64,000 nt of DNA from an uncultured Eubacteriales bacterium (GTDB lineage: Bacteria > Bacillota > Clostridia > Oscillospirales > Acutalibacteraceae), in contig CAKTVV010000002.1 in assembly GCA_934630515.1 (NCBI GenBank), positions 62,001-126,000 on the forward strand, written 5' to 3'. Made by a program: the position numbers and the translations under genes. This document shows, piece by piece, positions 1 to 9,116 of the stretch. The notes under the pieces are model-generated. The model was not told the DNA's origin and made no database searches. It saw only the letters and a program-made list of their open reading frames with translations. The stretch's first letter is position 1. The number at the start of each line of letters is the position of its first letter.

Positions 1-2530
1 CCCAATCACCCCAGCGCCACACCTCGTGGATCGCCAGCCGGGCGTTGGGCGCCTTCGCCTGCACATAGGCGATCAGATCGCCCAGCTTCTCAAAGGTAGA
101 GGCATACCGGGAGGAGCTGGATTCCTGCTGGAACACGATCACATCCCAGTCGCAATAGTTCAGCGCATACTCCACGGTGGCACCGCCGCCGTCCACGGCA
201 TCAAAGGAGCTGGCCGCCGCCTTTTGCGCCGCCGTGTCGTGGGTGCCGTCGGGGAAGGTCACGTCAAACTTGAACACGGCACGGTTCTCCACCGCCGCCG
301 TATAGTGCATCTCGATGGTGCAGGAGGGGAATTTCAGATAGCCGAAGGTCAGATCCTTCCCGTTGCTGCGGGCGATCTCCGAGGCGTATACGGAGGTGTT
401 CTCGGAGAAGCTGTTGCCGATGGTCAGCACCTTGAGGGAATCCGGCACATCCGGCTCCGGCTGGGCATTGGGATCGCCGGTCCACAGCTGGAACTCGTGA
501 GGACGGGCATTGCCGCTGTCTGCCGTGCAGAAGAAAGCAATGTACCGCACATATTTATTGACCGTTCCGGTCGCCTCTGCGCCGATCAGATCGTTCGCCT
601 GTAACACAAGGTTGGCCTCATTATACAGCGTATCCAGCGAATCTGCCGCATATACCCGCCAACTCTCCGGGTACCCGCTGATACCCGCAAACACAGAAAC
701 GCTTGCGGCAAAATAGGCGTTATCCAAGGTGAACAAGGCCCCGACATAGCGGGGATTATCCGTCCAGGTGGGTGCGCCGCCACCGCTGAGATCCACATGG
801 GTCACGGTATCGCCATCGGTCATGGCGGCGATGTTGGCTGCCTTAAAGTTTGTGCTGTCTACCACAACGCCGGTATTTTTGAACATATCCACACCTTTGA
901 ATTCGGCAAGGTGGGTCTGCAGCACATTTTCGGGAACAAACACATCCTCCGGCTCCGCCGTCCACGCCTCGATCTCCTTGAAGCGGGGGTTGCCGCTGTA
1001 GGAATCACAGATAAAGGCGATGTACTGTACAGAACGGTTCACAGCGGCAGTAACGATGGAAACCTCGGTGGCGGTGGCAGATGCCGCCACCCGGTTTTTC
1101 TCCGTAAACAAGGTGTCCAGCGAATCGGAGGCATAGATGCTATAGGTCTCCGGGTAGGCTTCGTATCCGGCATACAGAGAGATATGTCCGATAAACGCCG
1201 CCTGCTTCAGAGTGAACTGAGCGCCAACAAAGCGAGGAGCAGACAACGCCATTAGGTCAACGTGATTCGTCGTGTTGCCGTCGGTCATCGCCGCCAGCTT
1301 TTGGTCGGAGATCACCGCCTCATAAACGATGTTGCCGTTTGAGGAGTAGTAGGAGAACGCTTCTGCTTTTTCCAACTGGGTTTGCAGCACATTCTCGGAA
1401 ACAAAGGGCTTATCCACATTCGCATCGGAGGCGGTCTTCACCTGGATCTGCCGGATGCGGATGCCGCCGGGGTGGTCGGTGTTGATCACCGCCACATACC
1501 GGGCATACCGGTTGACCGTGACCCGGGCGCCGGCAGCGTTGTTGCAGGCGACATCGGCCGCCACCAGCGAGTCGTCCGCATACAGCGCCTCCAGCGTGTC
1601 GGCGGCATAAACACTGTATTTTTCGTTGTAGTTGGTGGTCTCCGCCCAGTAGATGCCGGCGTCGATCACCACCTCACCGATGTAATAGAGACTATCGAAT
1701 TTGAACTGGAAGCCGATATTGCCATCGTTATAGGCGTTCATATCGGTGTGGCTGTAATCGGACTTCCCGTTCAGCACATTGGTGACCTTACCGGCGTTAG
1801 CGGTATAATCCATCACGGTGCCGTCGGCGCTCTTAATGGCGACGCTCTTGGCCTCGGACAGCTTATCGGTGGTCAGCAGATTCTCGGGCTCAAACCGCCG
1901 GCTCTCGTCGCCGCTCCACAGCTCGAGCTCCTTGGGACGCCCGTTGGAGGCATCCTCCCGCCCGGTGTCCTGATAGACCTTGAGATGATCGTACACAAAC
2001 GCTATATACTGCACGTCCTTATGCAGCGGCACCTCGGCACCGGCAGCAGCGCCGTTGCCCTCCACAATGGTGAGATTCTCATTGCGGAACAGGGTATCCA
2101 GCGAATCGGAGGCATACACCCGATAGTAGTCGATCAGGCTGTCGGTGCCGCCGTAGACGGTGATATGGTCGGAATAATACGCCTGATCCAGCGCAAACAG
2201 GGCGCCGAACAGACGGTAGTCCGTATTGCCGAAGGCAATGATGTCCGGGGCGCCCTCCGCATAGGAAAACACGCCGTCGGTCAGCGTGGTCAGCAGGTTT
2301 TTGCTCGTCAGCCGGGTGCTGTCCGCAGCCGTACCGGCGGGGTTCCGGGGGGTGATGTACATACTACCCTTGGAGGCATCCGTGTCGATGACGCCCTCCT
2401 TGCGCAGAATATTCTCCGAGACAAATTCCGTCTCTGCCGCAGCGCCCGTCGCCAGCGGCAGCGCCGAGACGATCAGCAGGATCGCCAGCAGCACGGACAG
2501 CAGTCTGTGCGATTGTCGTTTGACTGTCAT
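1..2530 (-). CDS. Secreted repeat protein with DUF4886/SGNH-like domain (partial, runs off left edge)
   Basis: The frame is open from the ATG at 2530 to the window edge, about 843 codons, so the C-terminus is missing. AGGAGG stands just upstream of the ATG. Residues 1-32 form a signal peptide (basic MTVKRQ start, leucine-rich core, GAAA cleavage site), so the protein is exported. Four related modules follow, beginning near residues 37, 212, 373 and 528. Each opens with F-x-x-E-N-(I/L/V)-L and carries Y-x-V-Y-A-(S/A)-D-(S/T)-L and Y-(I/V)-A-(F/V) strands. These look like discoidin (F5/8 type C) beta-sandwich modules that bind glycans. From about residue 697 the motif LKVLTIGNSFSENT marks a DUF4886-like SGNH-hydrolase fold. 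An extracellular carbohydrate-binding esterase-like role is inferred. A DeoR-type operator copy lies about 150 bp upstream, tying it to the operon at 2773-12025. Confidence 0.8.
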   Translation of the reverse strand, partial: MTVKRQSHRLLSVLLAILLIVSALPLATGAAAETEFVSENILRKEGVIDTDASKGSMYITPRNPAGTAADSTRLTSKNLLTTLTDGVFSYAEGAPDIIAFGNTDYRLFGALFALDQAYYSDHITVYGGTDSLIDYYRVYASDSLDTLFRNENLTIVEGNGAAAGAEVPLHKDVQYIAFVYDHLKVYQDTGREDASNGRPKELELWSGDESRRFEPENLLTTDKLSEAKSVAIKSADGTVMDYTANAGKVTNVLNGKSDYSHTDMNAYNDGNIGFQFKFDSLYYIGEVVIDAGIYWAETTNYNEKYSVYAADTLEALYADDSLVAADVACNNAAGARVTVNRYARYVAVINTDHPGGIRIRQIQVKTASDANVDKPFVSENVLQTQLEKAEAFSYYSSNGNIVYEAVISDQKLAAMTDGNTTNHVDLMALSAPRFVGAQFTLKQAAFIGHISLYAGYEAYPETYSIYASDSLDTLFTEKNRVAASATATEVSIVTAAVNRSVQYIAFICDSYSGNPRFKEIEAWTAEPEDVFVPENVLQTHLAEFKGVDMFKNTGVVVDSTNFKAANIAAMTDGDTVTHVDLSGGGAPTWTDNPRYVGALFTLDNAYFAASVSVFAGISGYPESWRVYAADSLDTLYNEANLVLQANDLIGAEATGTVNKYVRYIAFFCTADSGNARPHEFQLWTGDPNAQPEPDVPDSLKVLTIGNSFSENTSVYASEIARSNGKDLTFGYLKFPSCTIEMHYTAAVENRAVFKFDVTFPDGTHDTAAQKAAASSFDAVDGGGATVEYALNYCDWDVIVFQQESSSSRYASTFEKLGDLIAYVQAKAPNARLAIHEVWRWGDW

Positions 2531-2572
2531 ATCAAAACCTCCTAAATTCCTGAGACTTTGGGGTATAAATAT

Positions 2573-2578
2573 ATTATA
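2573..2578 (-). promoter_or_regulatory. Candidate -10 box for the secreted repeat protein
   Basis: TATAAT on the minus strand, 43 bp upstream of the ATG at 2530. No good -35 box stands 16-18 bp further upstream, so expression may need an activator, or another promoter may be used. The rest of 2579-2683 shows no gene. Confidence 0.4.
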
Positions 2579-2683
2579 AACGCAATATGCCCAAAATGCT
2601 TTCGATTTTTTAATAACTTATAAGGAAAAAGCACGAAGATGTACAAAAACCGAAAGTAAAGTCTGAAAACGCTTGTCGAATGT

Positions 2684-2708
2684 GAAGATAAACGAAAGCA
2701 AACGAAAA
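2684..2708 (-). promoter_or_regulatory. Putative DeoR-family operator, copy 2
   Basis: Three CTTTC-like pentamers (TTTTC, CTTTC, TCTTC on the minus strand) start every 10 bp. The block reads TTTCGTTTGCTTTCGTTTA and nearly matches the block TTTCGTTTCCTTTCATAT at the operon promoter (12029-12053). Direct CTTTC repeats are known operators of AgaR, a DeoR-family repressor. The site lies upstream of the secreted protein gene. Confidence 0.5.
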
Positions 2709-2719
2709 TATGACCGGGC

Positions 2720-2751
2720 AAAAAAGCACCCGATTTCCGGAAATCGAGTGC
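2720..2751 (-). terminator. Rho-independent terminator of the sugar operon
   Basis: A 13-bp near-perfect stem at 2726-2751 (centre GATTTCCGGAAATC) is followed on the minus strand by TTTTTT (2720-2725). It lies just after the deoC stop. A T run also follows on the plus strand, so it could work both ways. Confidence 0.85.
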
Positions 2752-2772
2752 TTTTTTTGCAGGATGGGCGGC

Positions 2773-3474
2773 TCAGCCCTGTGCCTTCAACTCCTCCACG
2801 ATCTTCACTCCGGCGCTGGTGCCGATGCGCTCAGCGCCCGCCTCGATCATGGCGAGAGCATCCGCCAGCGTGCGCACACCGCCGGCAGCCTTCACCTTGA
2901 CGGCATCCCCCACCATGGACTTCATCAGCCGGACGTCCTCCACGGTGGCGCCCACGGCGATGCCCTTTTCCGGCGTGCCGAAGCCGGTGCTGGTCTTGAT
3001 AAAGGTGGGGCGCACCTTTAAGGCAATCTCGCACAGGGTCTTTTTCTCATCGTCGGTCAGATAGCAGTTTTCAAAGATCACCTTGGAGATCTTACCGTGC
3101 TCGTTGCACACCTCCACGATGCGGCGCATCTCGTCCTCCACGAACGCCAGATCACCGGATTTGAGCTTCACCAGATTCACCACATAGTCGATCTCATCGG
3201 CGCCCTCAGCGATGGCCTGCCGGGTCTCAAACACCTTGTCCTCCACGGTGGTCTGTCCCAGCGGGAAGCCGATGGCAGCGCCCACATGGACGGCGCTGTT
3301 TTTCAGCACCTCCCGGCAGAATTTCACGGGAGCGGAATTGATCGCCACCATGGCGAAGCCGTAGCGGTCGCTCTCCAGACAAAATTCCCGCAGCCGCTCC
3401 TCGGTGACGAAGGGCTTGAGCAGGGTCTGGTCAAAATACTTAGCAAGGGAAGCGGGGGTCAGTGTTGCAGACAT
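2773..3474 (-). CDS. deoC: Deoxyribose-phosphate aldolase
   Basis: A 233-residue class I aldolase that reversibly splits 2-deoxy-D-ribose 5-phosphate into glyceraldehyde 3-phosphate and acetaldehyde in the cytoplasm. The Schiff-base lysine is K160 in FIKTSTGFG, and the second active-site lysine is K195 in VKVKAAGGVR; length is normal for DeoC. The start at 3474 is chosen because AAAGGAG lies 7-8 bp upstream; an in-frame start 27 bp further out has no ribosome site. It is the last gene of the operon, followed directly by the terminator. Its place in a pentose operon is curious because none of the other enzymes makes a 2-deoxy sugar; it may use a related aldol substrate. Confidence 0.95.
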   Translation of the reverse strand: MSATLTPASLAKYFDQTLLKPFVTEERLREFCLESDRYGFAMVAINSAPVKFCREVLKNSAVHVGAAIGFPLGQTTVEDKVFETRQAIAEGADEIDYVVNLVKLKSGDLAFVEDEMRRIVEVCNEHGKISKVIFENCYLTDDEKKTLCEIALKVRPTFIKTSTGFGTPEKGIAVGATVEDVRLMKSMVGDAVKVKAAGGVRTLADALAMIEAGAERIGTSAGVKIVEELKAQG

Positions 3475-3487
3475 AATACATTCTCCT

Positions 3488-4906
3488 TTACTCAAATACA
3501 ACTACCGGAATATCCAGTATTTTTGCAATGTTTTTCAGGCTCTCCACATGGTCGCCGTAGACCCCGTGGATATGGTTGCAGGGGAAGTGGCGGATAAAGT
3601 AATCGGCGGATACCTTCAGCCGGGCAAAAGCCACCGGCCAGGCGGGGGTGGTGGTGCTGCCCATCTGCAGCATCTTCTCCCGGTCAAACTCCACCAGCTC
3701 CGCCGGTACAACGGTCAGGTAATACTGCCCGTTTTTCCGTGCCAGCCGGGCAAGGGTCACGGTGCCCGCCTTGGCAAAGTGATGGACGGAGGCGCCGCCG
3801 GCGGGATAATAATCCGTCTCGGGCAGCAGACTCACGTTTTTGAGATTCTCCCGGAAATCCTCCGAGGCACCGGCAAAATAGGTGGCGTGGGTGCCGGAAT
3901 TGGAGAAATACCACACACCGTTCTCCTTATCGTAATGGCGTACATCCGCAAACAGCACCGGCTTACCGGTGAGGTGCTTGAACAGCTGCATGGTGAGAGC
4001 GCCGTCCATGTCGCTCTCGGTGGCGGCGACGGTGGGCTCCTTCGGTCCGTTCCAGTCGTAGGGATCGTTGAGCAGCGCCTCGGCAATATCCATGGTGCAG
4101 TAGCGGTCGGTGAGGTCGCCATGGGCTTTAATGCCCACGAAATCCAGCTGCCGGGCGGCGATGATATCCCGCAGCCCGATATAGGAGCGGATCTGAGTGC
4201 GGAGCTTATCGGGGGTCAGCCCCTGCCCGTCGTATTCGATGCGCCCCACATACTCGGTCAGCCAGGCGAACGCCTTTTCCACCTCCGCCGGGTCTGCCTT
4301 GTCCCCCGCCCGGACGATGTCATCCTGCTCGATATTCTCCACGTCGATGCCGAAGAGCTTTTGCCAGTCGGTAAGATTGGCGGCGGCGGTATACATACCC
4401 AGCGGCCGCCCGCCGAAATTGCCGAAGGTCAGCCCCTTTAAGCGGCTGACGGCGGCGGCGGCTTTCAGATAGGAGGTCATCGCCTCCAGCACGGCGGGAT
4501 CGGCGATATCCCCCCACAGCCGCTCATAGGACACGCCGATCTGATCCAGCGATCCGGCAGCCGCCAGCATCCCCACCATGCCGCACTCCGACGGGTGCAA
4601 ATTGGAAAACAGCAGATAGGGGCCGGGGGCGAAATTCTGTGCCACCATGGTGTATTGGGGATAGCACCAGATGGTGTAGTTGAACACCGTCACCTCCACC
4701 CCTTGCTCCCGCAGACGGGTGCCCTCCCGCTTTGCCAGCGTATTGGAGTTGATGACGTGCTCGCCCTCCACCACCTCAAAGACGCCGGTCGCCTCCAGCG
4801 CCGCCTTGATGGCGTGCTGCTTCTGGAAATTCAGCGCCTCGTATTCGTTGTGGATATATATGCGTCCGTCGGACATGGTGAGCAATCCGACCTTGATCTT
4901 TTTCAT
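3488..4906 (-). CDS. L-fucose/D-arabinose isomerase family protein
   Basis: A 472-residue aldose-ketose isomerase of the fucose/arabinose isomerase fold. It begins MKKIKVGLLTMSDGR. The C-terminal catalytic half shows the acidic metal-binding positions typical of FucI in AATESDMDG and LFADVRHY, and a histidine in SGTHATYF. Family members interconvert L-fucose and L-fuculose, and many also turn D-arabinose into D-ribulose because the two substrates share configuration at C2-C4. It overlaps the upstream epimerase by ATGA (4903-4906), so translation is coupled. The frame stays open far upstream of 4906, but that stretch is out of frame with the epimerase and is not coding. Substrate is not provable from sequence; D-arabinose fits the operon best. 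Confidence 0.85.
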   Translation of the reverse strand: MKKIKVGLLTMSDGRIYIHNEYEALNFQKQHAIKAALEATGVFEVVEGEHVINSNTLAKREGTRLREQGVEVTVFNYTIWCYPQYTMVAQNFAPGPYLLFSNLHPSECGMVGMLAAAGSLDQIGVSYERLWGDIADPAVLEAMTSYLKAAAAVSRLKGLTFGNFGGRPLGMYTAAANLTDWQKLFGIDVENIEQDDIVRAGDKADPAEVEKAFAWLTEYVGRIEYDGQGLTPDKLRTQIRSYIGLRDIIAARQLDFVGIKAHGDLTDRYCTMDIAEALLNDPYDWNGPKEPTVAATESDMDGALTMQLFKHLTGKPVLFADVRHYDKENGVWYFSNSGTHATYFAGASEDFRENLKNVSLLPETDYYPAGGASVHHFAKAGTVTLARLARKNGQYYLTVVPAELVEFDREKMLQMGSTTTPAWPVAFARLKVSADYFIRHFPCNHIHGVYGDHVESLKNIAKILDIPVVVFE

Positions 4907-5784
4907 GCGTCCCTCAGTCCTTTCTTCACAAAGGCGGCGGCATCCGCCGCCAACCGGTCCATCTGCGCCGCATCGGCGCCCTGACTGATATCCCGCAGCA
5001 CGAGGATATCCTTGCCGACCTGTCCGCCCATCTTGATGAACGGCTCCATCACCACCGCACCGGTATAGTCGATATCCCGCAGCGCCCCGAAGATCTCCGC
5101 CCAGGGCAGCCGTCCCGTGCCGGGAGTTTTGCGGTTGTTCTCCCCCAGATGGAAATGCCCCAGATAGCTGCCGGCGGTATGGATGGCGTCGGTGAAGCTG
5201 TCCTCCTCGATGTTCATATGGAAGGTGTCCAGCAGCAGCTTGACCCGGGGGCTGTCCAGCTCCTCGGCAAACTGCCGTCCCTCGGCGGCGGTGTTCAGAA
5301 TACACTGCTCAAAGCGGTTGACGATCTCCAGACAGTAGTTGATGCCGTAGTCCTCCGCCTTCTTCAGCAGCTCCCGCAGAGAGCGGAGCGCCTGCTCCCG
5401 GCTGCGGCACTTATAGTCGTAGTCCGGACGCAGCTGCATGGGCCAGCAGGAGTAAATGATCCCGCCAAGGGTATCGCCGCCCATCTCACGGATGCAGTCC
5501 AACAGGGTGCTGACGTACTGCACGCCTCTTTGCCGCACCGTCTCATCGGGAGAAGACACGTCATACTGCCCCGGCAGCCCGATGCAATAGGTGAGTTGGA
5601 TTCCCTCCTCCCGGGCAGCCTCCGCCAGCTGCAGCCGCTTGGCGGCGGTCATATCCGGCAGCGCTCCGGCGGCGAGCTCCAGCACGTCAAAGCCCAGAGA
5701 CTTCACCTTTTTCACATAGGGGAAATAGTCCGCCGACCATTCCCGCTCCCAGAATGCGTAGTAAATACCGACAGGATTCAGCAT
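4903..5784 (-). CDS. Ketose 3-epimerase (D-tagatose/D-psicose 3-epimerase family)
   Basis: A 293-residue TIM-barrel enzyme that inverts C3 of free ketoses using Mn or Co. The start GIYYAFWEREW and the whole length resemble clostridial D-psicose 3-epimerases. The four metal/catalytic residues of that family are present: E153 (LEIVNRFE), D186 (LLDTFHMN), H212 (GHFHLGENN) and E247 (VVMEPFI). D-ribulose and D-xylulose are C3 epimers and such enzymes accept pentuloses, so here it could link the isomerase product to a xylulokinase. It overlaps the DeoR gene by 7 bp at the start and the isomerase gene by 4 bp at the end, within one operon. Family assignment is firm; the physiological ketose is inferred. 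Confidence 0.92.
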   Translation of the reverse strand: MLNPVGIYYAFWEREWSADYFPYVKKVKSLGFDVLELAAGALPDMTAAKRLQLAEAAREEGIQLTYCIGLPGQYDVSSPDETVRQRGVQYVSTLLDCIREMGGDTLGGIIYSCWPMQLRPDYDYKCRSREQALRSLRELLKKAEDYGINYCLEIVNRFEQCILNTAAEGRQFAEELDSPRVKLLLDTFHMNIEEDSFTDAIHTAGSYLGHFHLGENNRKTPGTGRLPWAEIFGALRDIDYTGAVVMEPFIKMGGQVGKDILVLRDISQGADAAQMDRLAADAAAFVKKGLRDA

Positions 5785-6557
5785 ACGATCACCTCCACCT
5801 GGACAGATTCCAGCCTGCTGCGGGTCTCGGCGTCCAGCCCGTCATCGGTGACGAGGGTGTCCACCTCCGAAAGCGTAGCGAATTTCGCAAAGCTCTCGGC
5901 GCCGAATTTTGAGGAATCACAGATCAGCACCACAGAGGACGCCATGTCGATGAGGGCCTTTTTCACCTGCGCCTGCTCCATATCCGGGGTGCACAGCTCT
6001 CCGGCAGCGTTGACGGCGTTGGTGGCGAGGAACGCCTTGTCCACCCGCAGGGAGCGCAGCGCCTCATTGGTCATAGCGCCCACCGTGCAGGAGAAGCCCC
6101 GCCGCAAAGCGCCGCCCGCCAGCACCACCGTGACCCCGGCATACTCCTCCAGCAGACACGCAATGCGGATGTCGGAGGTCACCACCGTCACATGGCGCTT
6201 ATCCGCCAGCTGCTGCGCCAGACACAGAGCCGTCGTGCCGGTGTCGATGGCGACGGTATCCCCCTCCTCGATGAGCTGCGCCGCCCGGCGGGCGATGCGC
6301 TCCTTTTGGGAACGGTTCAGCTCACTTTTCTGCACCGAGGTGGGCTCAAATCCGGCCTTCGCCCCGGAGATGGCGCCGCCATGGGTGCGCTTGAGCAGTC
6401 CCTGCTTTTCCAGCTGGTTCAAATCGTTGCGGATGGTGGCGGAGGAAACGCCGAACTGCTCGCACAGCTCTGTCACCAGCAGTTTGTTCTTGCGGCGCAG
6501 CTCCGCTACGATCTTCCGCTGCCGCTCCTCGGCAAACATAGGCTCTTCGTGGGTCAT
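5778..6557 (-). CDS. DeoR-family transcriptional repressor
   Basis: A 259-residue regulator with an N-terminal DeoR helix-turn-helix (VTELCEQFGVSSATIRNDL, then KRTHGGA). It is followed by the sugar-phosphate sensor domain (DTGTTALCLAQQL, VTSDIRIACLL, CDSSKFG). Members usually repress sugar operons and release DNA when a phosphorylated sugar binds. The start at 6557 is preferred: AGGAGG lies 7 bp upstream, and the ATG overlaps the kinase stop by one base. A GTG one codon earlier is possible. It sits inside the operon it probably controls. Candidate targets are the CTTTC direct repeats at 12029-12053 and 2684-2708. Confidence 0.93.
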   Translation of the reverse strand: MTHEEPMFAEERQRKIVAELRRKNKLLVTELCEQFGVSSATIRNDLNQLEKQGLLKRTHGGAISGAKAGFEPTSVQKSELNRSQKERIARRAAQLIEEGDTVAIDTGTTALCLAQQLADKRHVTVVTSDIRIACLLEEYAGVTVVLAGGALRRGFSCTVGAMTNEALRSLRVDKAFLATNAVNAAGELCTPDMEQAQVKKALIDMASSVVLICDSSKFGAESFAKFATLSEVDTLVTDDGLDAETRSRLESVQVEVIVC

Positions 6558-8047
6558 CACACATCCTCCTTTTGATACCGGATATAGGTCTCCAGCAGCC
6601 GGGTATACCGGCTGTATTGCTTTTCATACGCTGCATGGCGGGCGGGATCGTGGCGGATGGGGGCGGCATCCTCCGGGCAGGCAAACAGCCCGGCCAGCTC
6701 CCCCCGGGTATGCCCGGTGGCGTATGCCGCCAGCAGCGCCATGGTCTGGGGTGCCGAGCGCAGAGCGCCGGCGGCGTGATAATCCGCCCCCAGCACATCC
6801 GCCTTGATCCCGCAAAACACGGCGCTCTTGGCGCCGCCGCCCACACAGCGAACCGCTTTCAGCCGGTCGATGCAGCCGGTGCTGCGCATCACGGACAGAT
6901 AGCCCTTATATTCAAAGGCGATCGCCTCCATCACCGCCCGGAACAGCTCCCCCTTGCCCGTCAGGGGGGTGATACCGGCGAATACGCCGTCCAGCCCCTC
7001 CTCCGGCGGGAAGGTGCGTCCGGACAGATGGGGGAGGAACAGCACCCGGCTGTCGGCGGCGGCTGCCAGCCGATCCAGCTCGGGCAGATCGGTATGCACC
7101 AGCTCCGAGAACCATGGGAGGGTCAGTCCGCCGCCGGTCACATAGGAAAGGGGCAGATACAGCCCGTCGATCACGCTGCGGGAAAACAGCACCGTGCGAT
7201 GCCCGGTGTCGGGAGCGAACCGATCGGTGCAGCAGGCGAACACCGAGGCGGTGCCCGCCACATCGTACGCCAGACCCGGCTCCACGATGCCGGCGCCCAG
7301 ACTGGAGGCGGCGGTGTCGCCGCAGCCGGCGATCACGGCAGGGGTATTTCCCAGCCCCATCGCCTCCGCATACACCGGCAGCACCGTGCCAACCGGCTCC
7401 GTGGGGGTGCAGATGCGGGGCAGCTTATCCGCCGCCACCCCGAAATGCGCCAGCAGCGCCCCATCAAAGCACCGGTGCACCGTATCGGCGAAGTTGTTGA
7501 AATGTAGATAGGTATAGTCCATGAACGCCTGCTCCGCCCGCAGCCCGCACAACCGCCCGGCGACGAAGCCGTTGGGCATGACGAACTTTACCGTCCGGGC
7601 GTACCGCTCCGGCTCCTGCCGCCGGATACGCAGAATCCGGGCGGCATGGGAATGGATCACCTGCCCGCCGCTCAGGCGGACGCACACATCCTCCGCCTGC
7701 TCCCGGATGAGCGCCGCATCCGGAGCGCAGCGGTTATCCAGCCAGGAATCCAGCGGTCCCACCGGATCAAAGGCGGCGTCGATCCCCATAATACCGCTCA
7801 TCTGTCCGTCGATGCCCATGGCGACGACGGCGGGACGGGTCAGTCCGGCGTTTTCCACCGCCTCCCGCACCGAGCGGATCACGGAATCGAAGATGGCGGC
7901 GGGATCCTCCGTAACGGAGCCGTCCGCCCCCCGCAGCAGTGCCGAGGGTACAAAGGCGCTGCCGAGAACCTGCCCGGCGGCGTCAGTCAGCACGGTTTTG
8001 GTGCCCTGCGTGCCGATGTCGGTGCCGAGAAAGAGGGGTGTACTCAT
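6557..8047 (-). CDS. FGGY carbohydrate kinase, xylulokinase-like
   Basis: A 496-residue sugar kinase of the FGGY family. The N-terminal phosphate-binding motif is GTDIGTQGTKTVL; the sugar-side segment MGIDGQMSGIMG resembles the GQMHG loop of xylulokinases, followed by LDSWLDNR. The C-terminal ATP domain has AGCGDTAASSLGAG and RCVGGGAKSAVFCGI. It would phosphorylate a ketopentose, most likely D-xylulose, to the 5-phosphate for the pentose phosphate pathway. The ATG at 8047 has AGG about 9 bp upstream; a GTG at 8056 is a weaker option. It lies between the alcohol dehydrogenase and DeoR genes with almost no spacing. D-ribulose or another ketose remains possible. Confidence 0.9.
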   Translation of the reverse strand: MSTPLFLGTDIGTQGTKTVLTDAAGQVLGSAFVPSALLRGADGSVTEDPAAIFDSVIRSVREAVENAGLTRPAVVAMGIDGQMSGIMGIDAAFDPVGPLDSWLDNRCAPDAALIREQAEDVCVRLSGGQVIHSHAARILRIRRQEPERYARTVKFVMPNGFVAGRLCGLRAEQAFMDYTYLHFNNFADTVHRCFDGALLAHFGVAADKLPRICTPTEPVGTVLPVYAEAMGLGNTPAVIAGCGDTAASSLGAGIVEPGLAYDVAGTASVFACCTDRFAPDTGHRTVLFSRSVIDGLYLPLSYVTGGGLTLPWFSELVHTDLPELDRLAAAADSRVLFLPHLSGRTFPPEEGLDGVFAGITPLTGKGELFRAVMEAIAFEYKGYLSVMRSTGCIDRLKAVRCVGGGAKSAVFCGIKADVLGADYHAAGALRSAPQTMALLAAYATGHTRGELAGLFACPEDAAPIRHDPARHAAYEKQYSRYTRLLETYIRYQKEDV

Positions 8048-8062
8048 GTGCTTCACCTGCCG

Positions 8063-9100
8063 TTATTCCATAATGATGACATTTTTCAGTCCGATTCCCT
8101 GCTTGGTACGCCGGATCCCCTCGGCGATGTCGCTCAGGGGCAGCCGGGCGGTCACCAGCGGCTGGGCATCCAGAACCCCAGAGGAGATGAACCGCAGGGT
8201 CTTGCGATACTGGGTCAGACTGGCACGGGTGGTGCCGGAGACGATCAGCTGCTTATAGTGGATCGCATTGGTATCGATGGGCACCTTGCCCGCCGAGGCG
8301 GGCACGCCGCCGAAGAAGATGATCCGGGCGCCGATGGCCGCCAGCTGGGTGGTATTCGACTGCACCGCCGGCACGGGGCAGGCGGTGATGATGGCATCCA
8401 TACCCATGCCGCCGGTGACCCGCCGCACCTCCTCGGTCAGATCCCCGGTGAGGGGCTCGATCGCCGGATACAGCTGCCGGGCAGCCTCCAGCCGTTGCTC
8501 GGACAGGTCGTTGAGATAGACCTTGCCCCCCGCCATCAGCGCCAGCGCACAGTGCATGATCCCGATGGGACCGGCACCGATCACCAGCACGTTGTCGCCG
8601 GGGTGGATATCCGCCCGTTCAAAGCCGTTGCACACGCAGGAGAGAGGCTCGTTGATGGCACCCTCCTCAAAGGAAACGTTGTCCTCCAGCACACAGACGT
8701 TGCCCGCCCGCACCGCCTGCGCCGGTACCAGACAGTATTCCGCAAAGCCGCCGTCCAGATTGATGCCCAGCGCCTGATAGGTGGGGCAGAGATGGCTGTT
8801 CCCCGCCACGCACTGGGGGCAGATGCCGCAGCCCATATTGGGGGCGACCGCCACCCGCTGCCCGACCCGGTAGCCGGTGACGCCGGCGCCCAGCTGGGCG
8901 ATCTCTCCGGCGATCTCATGCCCCAGAGTACGGGGATGGGTGCTGTCGATGCCTTTAGCCCCGTAGGTGATCATCCGCACGTCCGTGCCGCACACGGCGG
9001 CAGCCTTTACCCGGAGAAGCAGCTCTCCGGCAGCCGGGGTCGGGGTGGGCACCTCCTCCAGCCGCACATCGTCGATGCCGTACATTCTCGCAGCTAACAT
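8063..9100 (-). CDS. Zinc-dependent medium-chain alcohol/sorbitol dehydrogenase
   Basis: A 345-residue MDR-family oxidoreductase. The catalytic zinc site is visible as CGTD near residue 37 and GHE near residue 61; the four structural-zinc cysteines are in the CGICPQC...C lobe. The NAD(P) fold carries VIGAGPIGIMH. Such enzymes oxidise polyols or secondary alcohols to ketoses, e.g. arabitol to xylulose or ribulose. The ATG at 9100 follows GGGAGG at good spacing, 16 bp after the Gfo/Idh stop. In this operon it may feed pentitols into the same ketose pool; that is inference. Confidence 0.9.
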   Translation of the reverse strand: MLAARMYGIDDVRLEEVPTPTPAAGELLLRVKAAAVCGTDVRMITYGAKGIDSTHPRTLGHEIAGEIAQLGAGVTGYRVGQRVAVAPNMGCGICPQCVAGNSHLCPTYQALGINLDGGFAEYCLVPAQAVRAGNVCVLEDNVSFEEGAINEPLSCVCNGFERADIHPGDNVLVIGAGPIGIMHCALALMAGGKVYLNDLSEQRLEAARQLYPAIEPLTGDLTEEVRRVTGGMGMDAIITACPVPAVQSNTTQLAAIGARIIFFGGVPASAGKVPIDTNAIHYKQLIVSGTTRASLTQYRKTLRFISSGVLDAQPLVTARLPLSDIAEGIRRTKQGIGLKNVIIME

Positions 9101-9116
9101 CGTTTTCTACCTCCCA

